From NCBI RefSeq assembly GCF_001653135.1, contig NZ_BDDS01000003.1:1-64000 (forward strand): a DNA stretch of 64,000 nt. Direction: 5' to 3'. The position numbers were made by a program, and so were the translations under genes. Shown here piece by piece: positions 47,944 to 57,339 of this stretch. Under the pieces are notes generated by a model. The model did not search any database, had not been told where the DNA came from, and saw only the letters and a program-made list of their open reading frames with translations. This stretch comes from Pseudoalteromonas neustonica (GTDB taxonomy: Bacteria; Pseudomonadota; Gammaproteobacteria; Enterobacterales; Alteromonadaceae). Numbering within the stretch: the stretch's first letter is position 1; every line of letters starts with the position of its first letter.

Positions 47944-49407
47944 ATGCTTCCCGTGATCGCTCTAGTCGGGCGACCCAATGTGGGCAAATCCACATTATTT
48001 AACCGTTTAACACGTACTCGTGACGCACTCGTTGCCGATTTCCCGGGCCTTACACGAGATAGAAAATATGGCCAAGCTAATTACGATGGCTATGAATTTA
48101 TCGTGGTAGACACGGGTGGTATCGATGGCTCAGAAAAAGGCATTGAAATCGAGATGGCTGATCAATCGCTACTCGCGATTGAAGAAGCTGACATCGTATT
48201 ATTCTTAGTTGATGCGCGCGTAGGTATGACGGTGGCTGATCAAGCCATTGCAAACCATTTACGCAAACAAGAGAAGAAAAGCTTTGTTGTTGCCAACAAA
48301 ACCGATGGTATTGATGCCGATTCAAACTGCGCTGAGTTTTATCAATTATCGTTAGGCGAAGTACACCATATTGCTGCAGCACATGGCCGCGGTATCACTT
48401 TGTTACTTGAGCAAACTTTGCAGCCCGTGATCGCTGAGTTATCAGCATTAAATGATGATGGCACTGGTGATGACGAAGAACTTGTAGATTTATACGCTGA
48501 AGATGGCGAAGAGATTGAGCAAGAAGCGTTTGCTGATAAGCCAGTGAAATTGGCTATCATTGGTCGCCCTAATGTTGGTAAGTCAACGCTAACTAACCGT
48601 ATATTGGGTGAAGAGCGGGTTATTGTTTATGATATGCCAGGCACAACACGCGACTCTATTTACATTCCAATGACGCGTAATGAAAAAGAGTACGTATTAA
48701 TCGATACCGCTGGTGTTCGTAAACGTAAAAAAGTAAGTGATGTCGTTGAAAAGTTCTCAGTGATCAAAACACTACAAGCAATCGAAGATTGTAACGTCGT
48801 GTTATTGGTTGTTGATGCGCGTGACGGTATTTCTGATCAAGATTTAAGCTTACTTGGCTTTGCTTTAAACTCTGGTCGTTCACTGGTTATTGCCGTGAAT
48901 AAATGGGATGGTCTGGATGACTACGTCAAAGACCGTATCAAATCTGAGCTTGATCGTCGTTTAGGCTTTATTGACTTCGCACGCTTACACTTTATCTCTG
49001 CTTTGCATGGTACGGGGGTTGGCCATTTATTTGAGTCAATTGACGAAGCTTATGCCTCAGCAACTAAACGTATCAGCACCGCTATGCTACGTCGTATCAT
49101 GGATATGGCACAAGCCGATCACCAGCCACCGCTTGTTCGTGGTCGTCGTGTGAAGCTTAAATATGCCCATGCAGGTGGTTATAATCCGCCACGTATTGTG
49201 ATCCACGGTAACCAAGTACATGATTTACCTGATAGCTATAAACGCTACCTGATGAACTACTACCGTAAAGCACTAAAAATTATGGGCACGCCAATCAAAA
49301 TTGAATTTAGAGAAGGCGAAAACCCATTTGCAGGACGTACTAATAAAGTAACGCTTTCGCAAAAACGTAAGATCCGCGCGTTTAGTAAAGAAAACCGCAA
49401 TAAATAG
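47944..49407 (+). CDS. der: Ribosome-associated GTPase Der (EngA)
   Basis: This 487-aa essential GTPase in 50S assembly has two tandem G domains: GRPNVGKST with DTGG (residues 8-60) and a second GRPNVGKST near residue 207 with DTAG. They are joined by an acidic linker ([19 protein letters not shown]) and followed by a KH-like domain (about 390-487, [19 protein letters not shown]). RBS AGAGGTAG precedes the ATG. Confidence 0.97.
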   Translation: MLPVIALVGRPNVGKSTLFNRLTRTRDALVADFPGLTRDRKYGQANYDGYEFIVVDTGGIDGSEKGIEIEMADQSLLAIEEADIVLFLVDARVGMTVADQAIANHLRKQEKKSFVVANKTDGIDADSNCAEFYQLSLGEVHHIAAAHGRGITLLLEQTLQPVIAELSALNDDGTGDDEELVDLYAEDGEEIEQEAFADKPVKLAIIGRPNVGKSTLTNRILGEERVIVYDMPGTTRDSIYIPMTRNEKEYVLIDTAGVRKRKKVSDVVEKFSVIKTLQAIEDCNVVLLVVDARDGISDQDLSLLGFALNSGRSLVIAVNKWDGLDDYVKDRIKSELDRRLGFIDFARLHFISALHGTGVGHLFESIDEAYASATKRISTAMLRRIMDMAQADHQPPLVRGRRVKLKYAHAGGYNPPRIVIHGNQVHDLPDSYKRYLMNYYRKALKIMGTPIKIEFREGENPFAGRTNKVTLSQKRKIRAFSKENRNK

Positions 49408-49462
49408 TAAGCTGTAAGCTGTAAGCTGTAAGCTGTAAGCTGTAAGCTGTAAGCTGTAAGCT
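49407..49462. repeat. 7-bp tandem repeat GTAAGCT x 8
   Basis: Eight perfect copies of GTAAGCT start at the last base of the der stop codon and end 10 bp before the terminator stem. They contain an in-phase AGCT palindrome core. Not coding in any obvious frame. Confidence 0.97.
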
Positions 49463-49471
49463 GTAAAATTA

Positions 49472-49506
49472 AACCTTGTAGAGTGCGTCTCTACAAGGTT
49501 TTTTTT
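49472..49506 (+). terminator. Terminator of der
   Basis: AACCTTGTAGAG-TGCGT-CTCTACAAGGTT forms a perfect 12-bp stem followed by TTTTTT. It sits between der and the convergent peroxidase gene. Confidence 0.93.
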
Positions 49507-49535
49507 ATGGCTCACTATAATTTTTACTTACCATT

Positions 49536-50687
49536 TCATTTTGATCGCGATAAGAATGAAAAATGCGGGCCTCTTGCTGGGTGAGCTGTAATGGCATTTA
49601 AAAACGCCTCTAGCGCTTTCATTTCTTCTGTGGTCAGTAATAAAGGCTGCAAAATGGGTGATGTTTCAGGGAAAAACACATCATTTTTGTCCTTAGGGAT
49701 CCGTACGCCTCCTGCATTATAAATATTGATAATACCTTCCATGCTTGCAAATAAACCATTGTGCATCCAAGGTTTAGTGTTCATCACCCCACGAAGACTA
49801 GGCGTTTTAAATTTACCTACATCATCAGGCATACCGGTGATGTTAAATAATCCAAGGTCTTCGTACTCCCTTTTATAGTAAGTAAGACCGATATTGTGAA
49901 ATTTGTTATCTGAAAAAAGTGCGCCAGAATGACAGTTCATACATCGCGCTTTGGTTCTAAATAAGTGCATCCCCCACAACGCTTGATCGCTTAATTTTTT
50001 AGCGTAAAAGTCCTTCTTTTTGGGGTCCTCTTGCGTAATTGCATGCATAAAATAATCAAAGTCTGCATTACGTGAACGAATAGTCCGTTGAAAAGTCGCC
50101 AACGCTTTTGCGACATCACTCACTTCAATTATGTTTTTGCCAAACACCTCATTGAACTTACTTTTATAGTACGCGTTAATATTTAACCTTAGCCCTAACT
50201 CAAACAGCCGAAAATTCATTTCGTTGCTATCTTGTATTGGCATTAACGCTTGTTGCTCTAATGAGTTTGCTCTGCCATCCCAAAATAAGGTTTCCCAAAG
50301 CGCTGCATTTTCAATACTGGGCGCATTACGTTTACCAAAACGACGACTATGACCAAACGACACTTCACGACCATCTGCCCAACCTAAATCTCTATCGTGA
50401 CAACTCGCACAGGCTATATGCTTAGATGAAGATAAAATAGGATCGTGAAATAGCGCTTCCCCTAGTCGCATTTTAACCACTGAAAAAGGGTTTGATTCAG
50501 GAAATATGATCGCTGGTAATAAACCAATCTCATGATGCGCAATACCAGGGTCTAAAAAAGGCTTTGGCCACTTATCGCTAGGTTGAAGGTATTGCTCACG
50601 TAGAGATTCAAAGTTAATAGGCTGAGCACTTAAATTAAATGCCCCGCTTATTAACACAACTAAAAATAAATAAGCGGGTTTAAACAT
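49536..50687 (-). CDS. MauG/CcpA-like dihaem cytochrome c peroxidase
   Basis: This 383-aa periplasmic dihaem protein has a signal peptide (cleavage near NLSAQP), a first CxxCH (CASCHDRD, about residue 91) and a second CMNCHSGA (about residue 248). Also visible are DGRANSLEQQALMPIQDSNE, typical of the family, and the C-terminal motif MHNGLFASM. The fold is that of bacterial CCP/MauG enzymes, which reduce hydrogen peroxide or oxidise protein or peptide partners. It is the last gene of a four-gene operon with a TonB receptor. Its ATG overlaps the stop of the 76-aa gene by one nucleotide (TAATG). I cannot tell peroxidase from MauG-type function. Confidence 0.9.
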   Translation of the reverse strand: MFKPAYLFLVVLISGAFNLSAQPINFESLREQYLQPSDKWPKPFLDPGIAHHEIGLLPAIIFPESNPFSVVKMRLGEALFHDPILSSSKHIACASCHDRDLGWADGREVSFGHSRRFGKRNAPSIENAALWETLFWDGRANSLEQQALMPIQDSNEMNFRLFELGLRLNINAYYKSKFNEVFGKNIIEVSDVAKALATFQRTIRSRNADFDYFMHAITQEDPKKKDFYAKKLSDQALWGMHLFRTKARCMNCHSGALFSDNKFHNIGLTYYKREYEDLGLFNITGMPDDVGKFKTPSLRGVMNTKPWMHNGLFASMEGIINIYNAGGVRIPKDKNDVFFPETSPILQPLLLTTEEMKALEAFLNAITAHPARGPHFSFLSRSK

Positions 50688-50917
50688 TACTTATTTTTTT
50701 CTAATGAGAAGGTTTTACCATCAGCTGCAACAAGCTTTTTTACTTCATCAATGTGTAATTCATTTATATCAATACACATATCTTCGCGTTTTTTTCTTGC
50801 CGACAGTAGCGCTGCAGGTTCAGAAATAAACCGCTCGATTTTAATCGCGTGCGTGTCAGCGTCTGCGTTATAGCACAGCTGCGTAGCCGTAAGGGTTAAT
50901 ACAAGTAGTGATGTCAT
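50687..50917 (-). CDS. Small exported protein of unknown function
   Basis: This 76-aa protein has a short hydrophobic N terminus (LLVLTLTATQL) that may be a signal peptide, followed by a charged mature part with a single later Cys (MCIDINELHIDEVKK). No family recognised. It is held between the TonB receptor (12 bp upstream) and the dihaem peroxidase, whose start it overlaps, so it is probably a true and co-expressed gene, perhaps a periplasmic partner or substrate of the peroxidase. The role is inference. Confidence 0.65.
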   Translation of the reverse strand: MTSLLVLTLTATQLCYNADADTHAIKIERFISEPAALLSARKKREDMCIDINELHIDEVKKLVAADGKTFSLEKNK

Positions 50918-50929
50918 AATAGTTTCCTC

Positions 50930-53623
50930 TTAATAATCTAAATTAATGCCTAACCAAAAGCGTCGTCCAAGTTCGACACCTGTTGTATAAGGGCTAACTT
51001 GATGCGTGCGTTTGTTTAAAATATTTTCACCTTCAAAACTTAAAGTCATCGTGTAATCACGTGCTACTACTAACGAGTATTTAACGCTACCGCTGAGTAA
51101 CCAAAAACTTGGCCGTTTTTCTATTCGATACACGGGGTATTCTTTTCTGTTTGGTGCACAGCCATCGCAGATGGAGGTAGCTTCATTGACTGATTTTGTG
51201 GTGCCTGTTGCGTAAACCACATCCTGCGCACCATTAAAGCGCGCATAGGCAGACAGCTGCCAATTACCAAAATCGCCACCCCAACTTAAATTAGCGATTA
51301 TTGGACGGTTAAAATCTTGTTTTTCAAGCTCCATATCATGACGAGTAATTAAATGATAAGTATCGTTCACACTTCGACTACTCAATTCATAATTATCAGA
51401 TCTTAAATAAACCAGTTCATTATCGTCATACGAAAAATTTAGGAAATAATCGTTGCTGTTAATATAAGTGCGCGTTTCGCCATCGAATTGATCAGCGCTT
51501 GTGGTATTACTTGCATGTGATACATTAAACTCAATATGTTGATTATCGTATGTTGCCATCCACGAAAGGCTATAACGTTGATACTCGCTACTGCCTGAGT
51601 TAGCCCCATATAATATTGCCTCACCTAGGTCATTGGTTCCTCTAACGCGATTTATACTGTCTTGTTGATCACGATACAGCCACTTTAACTCGAGCGTTCC
51701 ACCGAACAGTTGATGTCGATAAGCGGCTGTGAGTTCATCACTAAACGGGGTTTCTAAATCATTATAAACATAGCGATAACCACTGTTCGTAAGTGAAGCT
51801 TGCCATTGCTGAGGCCGATGCTGATAAATAGCCCTCACTTCACTGTGGGTTGGGAGCATCGCTTCATTTAATTTATAATTAATTGCATCACTTGCGTAAT
51901 AGCGATTTGCACCAAGTACAATTTTGCCATCTCCTTCAAACAGCGAAACAGTGCCGCGTAGACGAGGTGCTAAATTATGATTAGTAAAAAAGTCATTGTA
52001 ATCGTACCTAAAGCCCAATGTTAATGAGTAGTTTTGCCACTCAAGTTGATTCTCAAGATAGGCTGAAAACACATTTACTTGCGCTTCTGCTTTAGCTTTT
52101 GGCGTTACTTGGCGACTTTGAAAATATTGCCCTGTTTGTTGAATATTACTTTGATACAGTAAAAAATCGTCATTGTTTTGCAGATCAAGTGGACGTCCTA
52201 GCTCTTTTTCTAGATCAGCGATAGATCTGTAAAGCTGTGTTTCTACGCAATCAAGCTGATACCCTGCACAATCAACCATCGGGGAAATAATTGACCCGTT
52301 ATACACTATGGCATCTTCTAAACGATCAAATACAGATGTTTGCTGCTCTAGTGAATAACCTATTGAAAGCCTATAATCACCGTCCAATACTTTTGCTAAA
52401 GGGATTTCAAAATCCTGTTTAGCGCTAAGTGTTTGTTGAGTTTTCTTGATATCGCCAAAGCCACCTTCCAGACTGTTTATAGACCCATCATATTCACCCC
52501 AACTTTTACCTGCGGTATTTAACCAGGTGTACCATGCTGAATTCGCGTTTTTTGAGTTTTCACTGCTGCGCCAGCTTAATTGAGAGTTAATATAGCCCCA
52601 GCTTCTATCTGCTTGCCAAGTAAGTGCCGCATTTGTGCCCCCACCTTCAATGGTATAATCGCTATTACGCGCATTAACATCAAAGTAATTTCCCTTATAA
52701 GGCGCGAATAAATAGCTCAGTGAAATATCATCATTTGCAGTTAAGGCATAATCAAATTTAATAAAACCATTGTGGTTAATTTGTTCTTGCAAGCTTAACG
52801 CACCTAATTGCTCTAAGCTTTCTTGCGATTCTAGGTATTGAAACTGTGCCACAACACCGAGCTTATCGGTAACTGGTGCTGAAATATAAGTACTAAAATC
52901 GCGTTTTTGAAACACCGCATTGTCTAAGATGTCTGAGCCATCAAAATCAGGTGAGTAATAATTATGATACTCGACCCAGTCATCAGCCGTTTGCCGATAG
53001 CTTACCCCAAACGATAACTTATCAAGCGCTTTACGAGTTTGTGCTTGTACTAAACCACCGTTAAAATTGCCGTATTTGGCAGGAATATTACTATCGTAAA
53101 CCTCTATACTTTCAATTAGGTCAAGGTTCAAAAACACTTCTTGGCTATGACCTGCAACATCTTGGAGTAAATTTCTATCGGTGTTCCCTGCTACATTGTT
53201 TAAGTTTGAATTATTCGAAACACCATCAATGAGGTAAGCAGTAGCACGACCATTAGCGCCTGAAATAGACACTTCAGCGGGTTTAATATTGCTTACTTGT
53301 TCAGCCGTGTAAGCAGACTCTCCATATTGCACGCCGGGTAAAACACCTAAAAGATCATTTAAATTACCATTGCCAAAACGATAATCTTTAATTAACTTAC
53401 GATCTAACGTATATACACCCTGACTCCCCATGGAGATAGGATTTAACTTTTCTCCCTTAACCTCTATAACTTCAATATTTTTAACACAATGAGAATCTTG
53501 ACCATCGCATGTTTCATAACGACTATCGGTAATCTCTTTCTCATCACTTGCGCTTTGCTGTGCATAAATAGGCGTCGTTAGCGCAAGGCTAACAACACCT
53601 AGAGTAAAGTTTATAAAACTCAT
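50930..53623 (-). CDS. TonB-dependent receptor (Fur-regulated operon)
   Basis: This 897-aa outer-membrane receptor has a signal peptide (IYAQQ near residue 22), an N-terminal extension with two Cys residues (ETCDGQDSHCVKN), a TonB box IEVIEVKGE and a plug domain (LNDLLGVLPGVQYGE, then SISGANGRATAYLIDGVSNN, about residues 85-130). Large barrel loops follow, and the terminal strand ends FWLGINLDY. Its ATG overlaps the stop of the lipoprotein gene (TAATG). Given the Fur-box-like site upstream of the operon, a metal- or siderophore-type substrate is likely but unproven. Confidence 0.88.
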   Translation of the reverse strand: MSFINFTLGVVSLALTTPIYAQQSASDEKEITDSRYETCDGQDSHCVKNIEVIEVKGEKLNPISMGSQGVYTLDRKLIKDYRFGNGNLNDLLGVLPGVQYGESAYTAEQVSNIKPAEVSISGANGRATAYLIDGVSNNSNLNNVAGNTDRNLLQDVAGHSQEVFLNLDLIESIEVYDSNIPAKYGNFNGGLVQAQTRKALDKLSFGVSYRQTADDWVEYHNYYSPDFDGSDILDNAVFQKRDFSTYISAPVTDKLGVVAQFQYLESQESLEQLGALSLQEQINHNGFIKFDYALTANDDISLSYLFAPYKGNYFDVNARNSDYTIEGGGTNAALTWQADRSWGYINSQLSWRSSENSKNANSAWYTWLNTAGKSWGEYDGSINSLEGGFGDIKKTQQTLSAKQDFEIPLAKVLDGDYRLSIGYSLEQQTSVFDRLEDAIVYNGSIISPMVDCAGYQLDCVETQLYRSIADLEKELGRPLDLQNNDDFLLYQSNIQQTGQYFQSRQVTPKAKAEAQVNVFSAYLENQLEWQNYSLTLGFRYDYNDFFTNHNLAPRLRGTVSLFEGDGKIVLGANRYYASDAINYKLNEAMLPTHSEVRAIYQHRPQQWQASLTNSGYRYVYNDLETPFSDELTAAYRHQLFGGTLELKWLYRDQQDSINRVRGTNDLGEAILYGANSGSSEYQRYSLSWMATYDNQHIEFNVSHASNTTSADQFDGETRTYINSNDYFLNFSYDDNELVYLRSDNYELSSRSVNDTYHLITRHDMELEKQDFNRPIIANLSWGGDFGNWQLSAYARFNGAQDVVYATGTTKSVNEATSICDGCAPNRKEYPVYRIEKRPSFWLLSGSVKYSLVVARDYTMTLSFEGENILNKRTHQVSPYTTGVELGRRFWLGINLDY

Positions 53624-56430
53624 TACTGACGTGTCTTATCTAATGGGTAAGCATCAGTTAGATCATCAACACCATCGTTATCACTATCTAAATCAAGTTC
53701 AATTGTAGACTCTTCAATCATTTGCTCACTTGCATACGGTAAGAAGAAGTTTGCTTTACCATCGTTATCTGTATCTACGGTGGCAATGTTATCCCCCGTA
53801 AACGCATCAAACTGGCTTAGGGATTCAATCACAGAAGTCAAAATAGAGTCGTGCTCAACCACCCCAAGTGAATCTTTGTCTTTTAGCTCAATTGCACTAT
53901 CAAATTGCCCAATTGCCAAGTATTGCTCAGCAAACTGTGGATAATATTGTAACTGCGTTTGTAGTGAGGCTTCATCTAAACGAGTGATATTCCATTTCAC
54001 TAAATCTGCCCATAAAGTTGCCGACTCTTCACGAAGCTGCTGATAATTATCAATTCTCCCAGCTTGTCTAAGCAATAACCTATAGTAGGATTCAAAGCGG
54101 TAATCATCTTTTGTAGTGGTTGCTTCAAAATAGTCTTGTGTCACTGAAAACTGATATTCACTGCTTACCAACGACTCTATTTCTTTAATTAGTTCTACAT
54201 ATTCAGTGTAATGAGTCAGCGCTGTAGCAAAGTCACCGCCGTAGGCAAAAGCAGCAGCTAGTTTACCTGTGTCTCTTAATTTTTGCGTAATTTGACTGTC
54301 ATCGTATGCTGTAATAAAGCTTTGTGCTTTTTCAACTAGTGGGCTTACTAGTTCAGCTTGTCCTAATAAATAATGGTATTTAATCAAATCAATACTTGAA
54401 TCAACAATGTGGTTAGCGGTTACATCTGTACCACTGACTTGCCCATATTTTTGCAATGAAATTTCGCGGCACACCGTTAAGGTTGATACGGCTTGATCGA
54501 TGTACTTTTGCTCATCCGTAAAGTTGATTATTGTTGATAGCTGATTCAGTATAAGCTGACACCCCGTGACACCAGTAACAAATGGTTGTTTTGCTATATT
54601 TTGCGCTAAATATTTTTCAGAACTTAAAACGCTTAAACCCTCTGCGATGTATTTTGCTGCATCGGCGTAACGTCCTTGCTCAATCAAAATTGCAGAACCA
54701 CCAGGGTTAGAACTATTAAAAGACGTAATTGTTGTAAATAAATTTCTTAAATCACTCTCATCTTTTTGTGCAAGAATTAGCGCTAAACTTTCATCTGCAT
54801 CTTCAATGCTGCGCACATATGCAAATAAACGTGCTTCCTCTGCATCTTCTTTAGCCCAATTATAGTGAAAACTATCTTTGTCAAACTTACTTAATAGTAC
54901 TGTTTCAATATCTATTTCGGGATAAAGTGTCACCAAATGCTTGGCGTAGTCTACTAGTCCAAAAGGGTACTCGGTAAGGGTAACTTGCGCATATTCATCT
55001 GCTTCTCGAAGGTATGTATTATCGTAATCAACAACGCCATTTAAGGCTAATGCGTCCGCTATTGCATTTTTTGCGTCATTTATTTCATTTAATGTTATGT
55101 AGTTTTCTACAACATTAGTTAATGCTACAAGGCGTATACTGTAATATTTTTCCCCTTCATTGCCATTTCTGTCGTTCGACACATAGCTGTAACCTATTTT
55201 ATTGGCAAATGTATATAGTCTATCCGCCATATTTTTAGCATACTGAAAATCTTGCTCAGTACGGGTTTCAAGCCAAATATTTATTACATCTTCAACCGTA
55301 TCTCTAAATCCAAAAAATAATCGCAGCGCTTGAGTAGTCTGTTCTTCATCAAGGGCTGAGCTTAATAAAATATCTAGAATATTATAGCTTTGTAGTGCAA
55401 GTGTTGGCTCACCCGCGTTTAGGTATGACTCAGCTAAAGAGTAGAAAAAGTCTTGGTCGTCTGCTGTAAATGCAGAAATGCCTTTGGTCGCAATATAGGC
55501 AGAGTATAAGTTACTTGCCTCTAATCTAAGCTCATTCGCTCTTTCAAGTTTACCTAATAAAGTGTATTGATTAGCAACATTAACAAGTGCTAAAGCGCGT
55601 ATTTCATCACGAATAATGCTGTCTTGTGTAATTAAACGCTCTGCCTCGTTCTCTAAACCAGCTTCTGCGTACCCTATTGCCAAAGCTGAGTTTACTTCAC
55701 CAATATTAATGTCATTTTGTAACGTAGTAGTAAGCTGCTCTGAGCGCTTTAAATGTGATTGTTCTGACGCGTAATAATAATAAGCACGATCTGAATTAGT
55801 CGATAAATTAGCCGATATTTCGAGTGTTTTACTTACAATACCACCGTTTCCATCATCAACAGTTAGTTCAAAGTTATCAACTGCATTGGTCAAAGCAGTC
55901 GGCGTATAGGTAATTTCACCCGTGTCTGAATTAAGCGTAAGCTCACCATTAACGGCTTGTTTTGAAATTGTATATTTAAGTGTATCTGCATCGATATCTG
56001 TAGCGGTTACCGTTCCAACTTTTGTCTCGCCGCCACTAACCTGAACTTTATCTATACTAATAACAGGGGTATCATTCACTGCTAACACGTCGATTGATAC
56101 TGTTGTTGTTGCAGAGCCTTTGCCATCAGACACCATCACTTGAAACGAGTCAGCGCCGTTAAAGTTGCTATCCGGTAAATACGTCACCTCGCCGGTGCTG
56201 GTATTAACATTCACGCTACCATTACTCGCAGCATTCGCTAAAGAGTAACTAAGTTGATCATTGTCTACGTCTGTTCCATTTACCGTTAATGTCACGTTTG
56301 AATCTTCATTTAATGATGAAGAATACGTCGCCTGAGAAAATTGTGGTGCGGAGTTTGACTCAGAACCTGAGCCGCCACACCCACTTAGAAGTATTGTGCT
56401 TATTGCTATAGATAAAAATTTTAATTTCAT
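53623..56430 (-). CDS. Large lipoprotein with cadherin-like repeats and helical repeats
   Basis: This 935-aa lipoprotein (lipobox LSGC, residues 15-18) has a glycine/serine linker. Two cadherin/VCBS-like domains occupy about residues 28-120 and 121-205, with repeated phrases TGEVTYLPDSNFNGADSFQV and TGEITYTP, followed by a long alpha-helical region with TPR-like pairs (about 215-860). The C terminus has calcium-binding type-3-like repeats (DTDNDGKANFF and DLDSDNDGVDDLTDAYPLD). It opens the operon and may be a surface or periplasmic partner of the TonB receptor. No known family fits the full architecture. Confidence 0.8.
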   Translation of the reverse strand: MKLKFLSIAISTILLSGCGGSGSESNSAPQFSQATYSSSLNEDSNVTLTVNGTDVDNDQLSYSLANAASNGSVNVNTSTGEVTYLPDSNFNGADSFQVMVSDGKGSATTTVSIDVLAVNDTPVISIDKVQVSGGETKVGTVTATDIDADTLKYTISKQAVNGELTLNSDTGEITYTPTALTNAVDNFELTVDDGNGGIVSKTLEISANLSTNSDRAYYYYASEQSHLKRSEQLTTTLQNDINIGEVNSALAIGYAEAGLENEAERLITQDSIIRDEIRALALVNVANQYTLLGKLERANELRLEASNLYSAYIATKGISAFTADDQDFFYSLAESYLNAGEPTLALQSYNILDILLSSALDEEQTTQALRLFFGFRDTVEDVINIWLETRTEQDFQYAKNMADRLYTFANKIGYSYVSNDRNGNEGEKYYSIRLVALTNVVENYITLNEINDAKNAIADALALNGVVDYDNTYLREADEYAQVTLTEYPFGLVDYAKHLVTLYPEIDIETVLLSKFDKDSFHYNWAKEDAEEARLFAYVRSIEDADESLALILAQKDESDLRNLFTTITSFNSSNPGGSAILIEQGRYADAAKYIAEGLSVLSSEKYLAQNIAKQPFVTGVTGCQLILNQLSTIINFTDEQKYIDQAVSTLTVCREISLQKYGQVSGTDVTANHIVDSSIDLIKYHYLLGQAELVSPLVEKAQSFITAYDDSQITQKLRDTGKLAAAFAYGGDFATALTHYTEYVELIKEIESLVSSEYQFSVTQDYFEATTTKDDYRFESYYRLLLRQAGRIDNYQQLREESATLWADLVKWNITRLDEASLQTQLQYYPQFAEQYLAIGQFDSAIELKDKDSLGVVEHDSILTSVIESLSQFDAFTGDNIATVDTDNDGKANFFLPYASEQMIEESTIELDLDSDNDGVDDLTDAYPLDKTRQ

Positions 56431-56464
56431 GTCAATCCCCTGTCAATTTGACGCAGATCCTAAT

Positions 56465-56483
56465 GCAACTCATTATCATTTTC
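56465..56483 (-). promoter_or_regulatory. Probable Fur box upstream of the lipoprotein/TonB/peroxidase operon
   Basis: On the minus strand GAAAATGATAATGAGTTGC matches the 19-bp Fur consensus GATAATGATAATCATTATC at 14 positions by my count. It lies 35-53 bp upstream of the lipoprotein ATG, a usual distance for repression. It may also affect the divergent VOC gene. Confidence 0.6.
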
Positions 56484-56590
56484 AATAGCAATTTGAGTAT
56501 TAATTCTAATTTTTTATTTGCGCTCAAATAATTTATTAAAATAGCGTCAATAGGCTATGTTTAATGTATGAAGGTGATTTTAGGAATAAT

Positions 56591-56971
56591 ATGCAATTTA
56601 TGACTAACGTTATCTATGTTGATAACGTGGAAGAAACATTAGATTTTTATTATCAAGCGTTTGGTTTTATTACTTTTTCATTAAGTGATAACGCTGAGTA
56701 CGGTGAACTTGATACCGGCAATGTAAAAATAGCATTTGCTAATCACCCCTATGCGCAAGCTCATTTTAAACAAGGCTATATTCGCGCGCACCCAAAGCAG
56801 CCCGCATTGGGGTTTGAGCTGCGTTTTACATGTAATAATTTAAGTGAAAGCTATGATAAAGCAGTATTAGCTGGGGCTGAACCACTTTGTCCACCCTGTC
56901 AAAAAGAATCTCTCCATTATGCTTACGTGCGTGCAACTGAAGGCACTTTGATCTGTTTAGTGCAGCTTTAG
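56591..56971 (+). CDS. VOC (glyoxalase/bleomycin-resistance) superfamily protein
   Basis: This protein of about 126 aa has the paired beta-alpha-beta-beta-beta pattern of VOC proteins: MTNVIYVDNVEETLDFYYQA, FGFITFSLSDNAEYGELDTG in the first half, and LRFTCNNLSESYDKAVLAGA in the second. I choose the ATG at 56591 (AGGA just upstream) over the ATG nine codons earlier. Metal ligands of true glyoxalases are not clearly complete. Divergent from the Fur-box operon. Substrate unknown. Confidence 0.8.
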   Translation: MQFMTNVIYVDNVEETLDFYYQAFGFITFSLSDNAEYGELDTGNVKIAFANHPYAQAHFKQGYIRAHPKQPALGFELRFTCNNLSESYDKAVLAGAEPLCPPCQKESLHYAYVRATEGTLICLVQL

Positions 56972-57078
56972 GACGTTCATCAAAACACCATTAAAGTTTA
57001 ACAAAGCAGCAATATAAGCCACACGCTGCTGTCATCAAATTTCCTTATCTTAGCGGTAGTTTAAATAAGGAGGTGAAA

Positions 57079-57315
57079 ATGAATACGCTACTACTTACAC
57101 TAATGCTATTAAGTCCAAATGAAGCTCAATTAAATGAACAAGTAAACCTGCAAACAACGCAAGTATTAAACGCTCTACAAAAACAGACAACTATTGAACT
57201 GAAAAATCAAATTAAAGAAACACTGGAAAATATGGAATTGACCCTACCGCTGGCTGTTAATAAACTAACTGTAGCCAAACTACATACTGAAAAAAAGCAA
57301 CTTAGCGAAGACTAA
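57079..57315 (+). CDS. Short exported protein of unknown function
   Basis: This protein of about 78 aa has a hydrophobic start (MNTLLLTLMLLS) followed by a Gln/Asn/Lys-rich, probably helical segment. The RBS AAGGAGG is excellent 5 nt before the ATG at 57079; a GTG at 57073 overlaps that RBS and is unlikely. The last codons form part of the terminator hairpin. I do not recognise a family. Plausibly expressed, given the RBS. Confidence 0.6.
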   Translation: MNTLLLTLMLLSPNEAQLNEQVNLQTTQVLNALQKQTTIELKNQIKETLENMELTLPLAVNKLTVAKLHTEKKQLSED

Positions 57316-57325
57316 GTTGCTTTTT
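57292..57325. terminator. Bidirectional terminator overlapping the end of the short gene
   Basis: AAAAAGCAACTTAG and CTAAGTTGCTTTTT form a 14-bp stem with a 6-nt loop. T-runs follow on both strands (T5 on plus, T7 on minus), so it serves the short plus-strand gene and the convergent DUF4202 gene. The stop codon TAA lies in the stem. Confidence 0.85.
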
Positions 57326-57339
57326 CACTCATAAGAATA

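Noticed and set aside
49407-49462. CRISPR array or iteron origin
   Set aside because: Continuous 7-bp units without spacers, no cas or rep gene nearby, directly before the der terminator.
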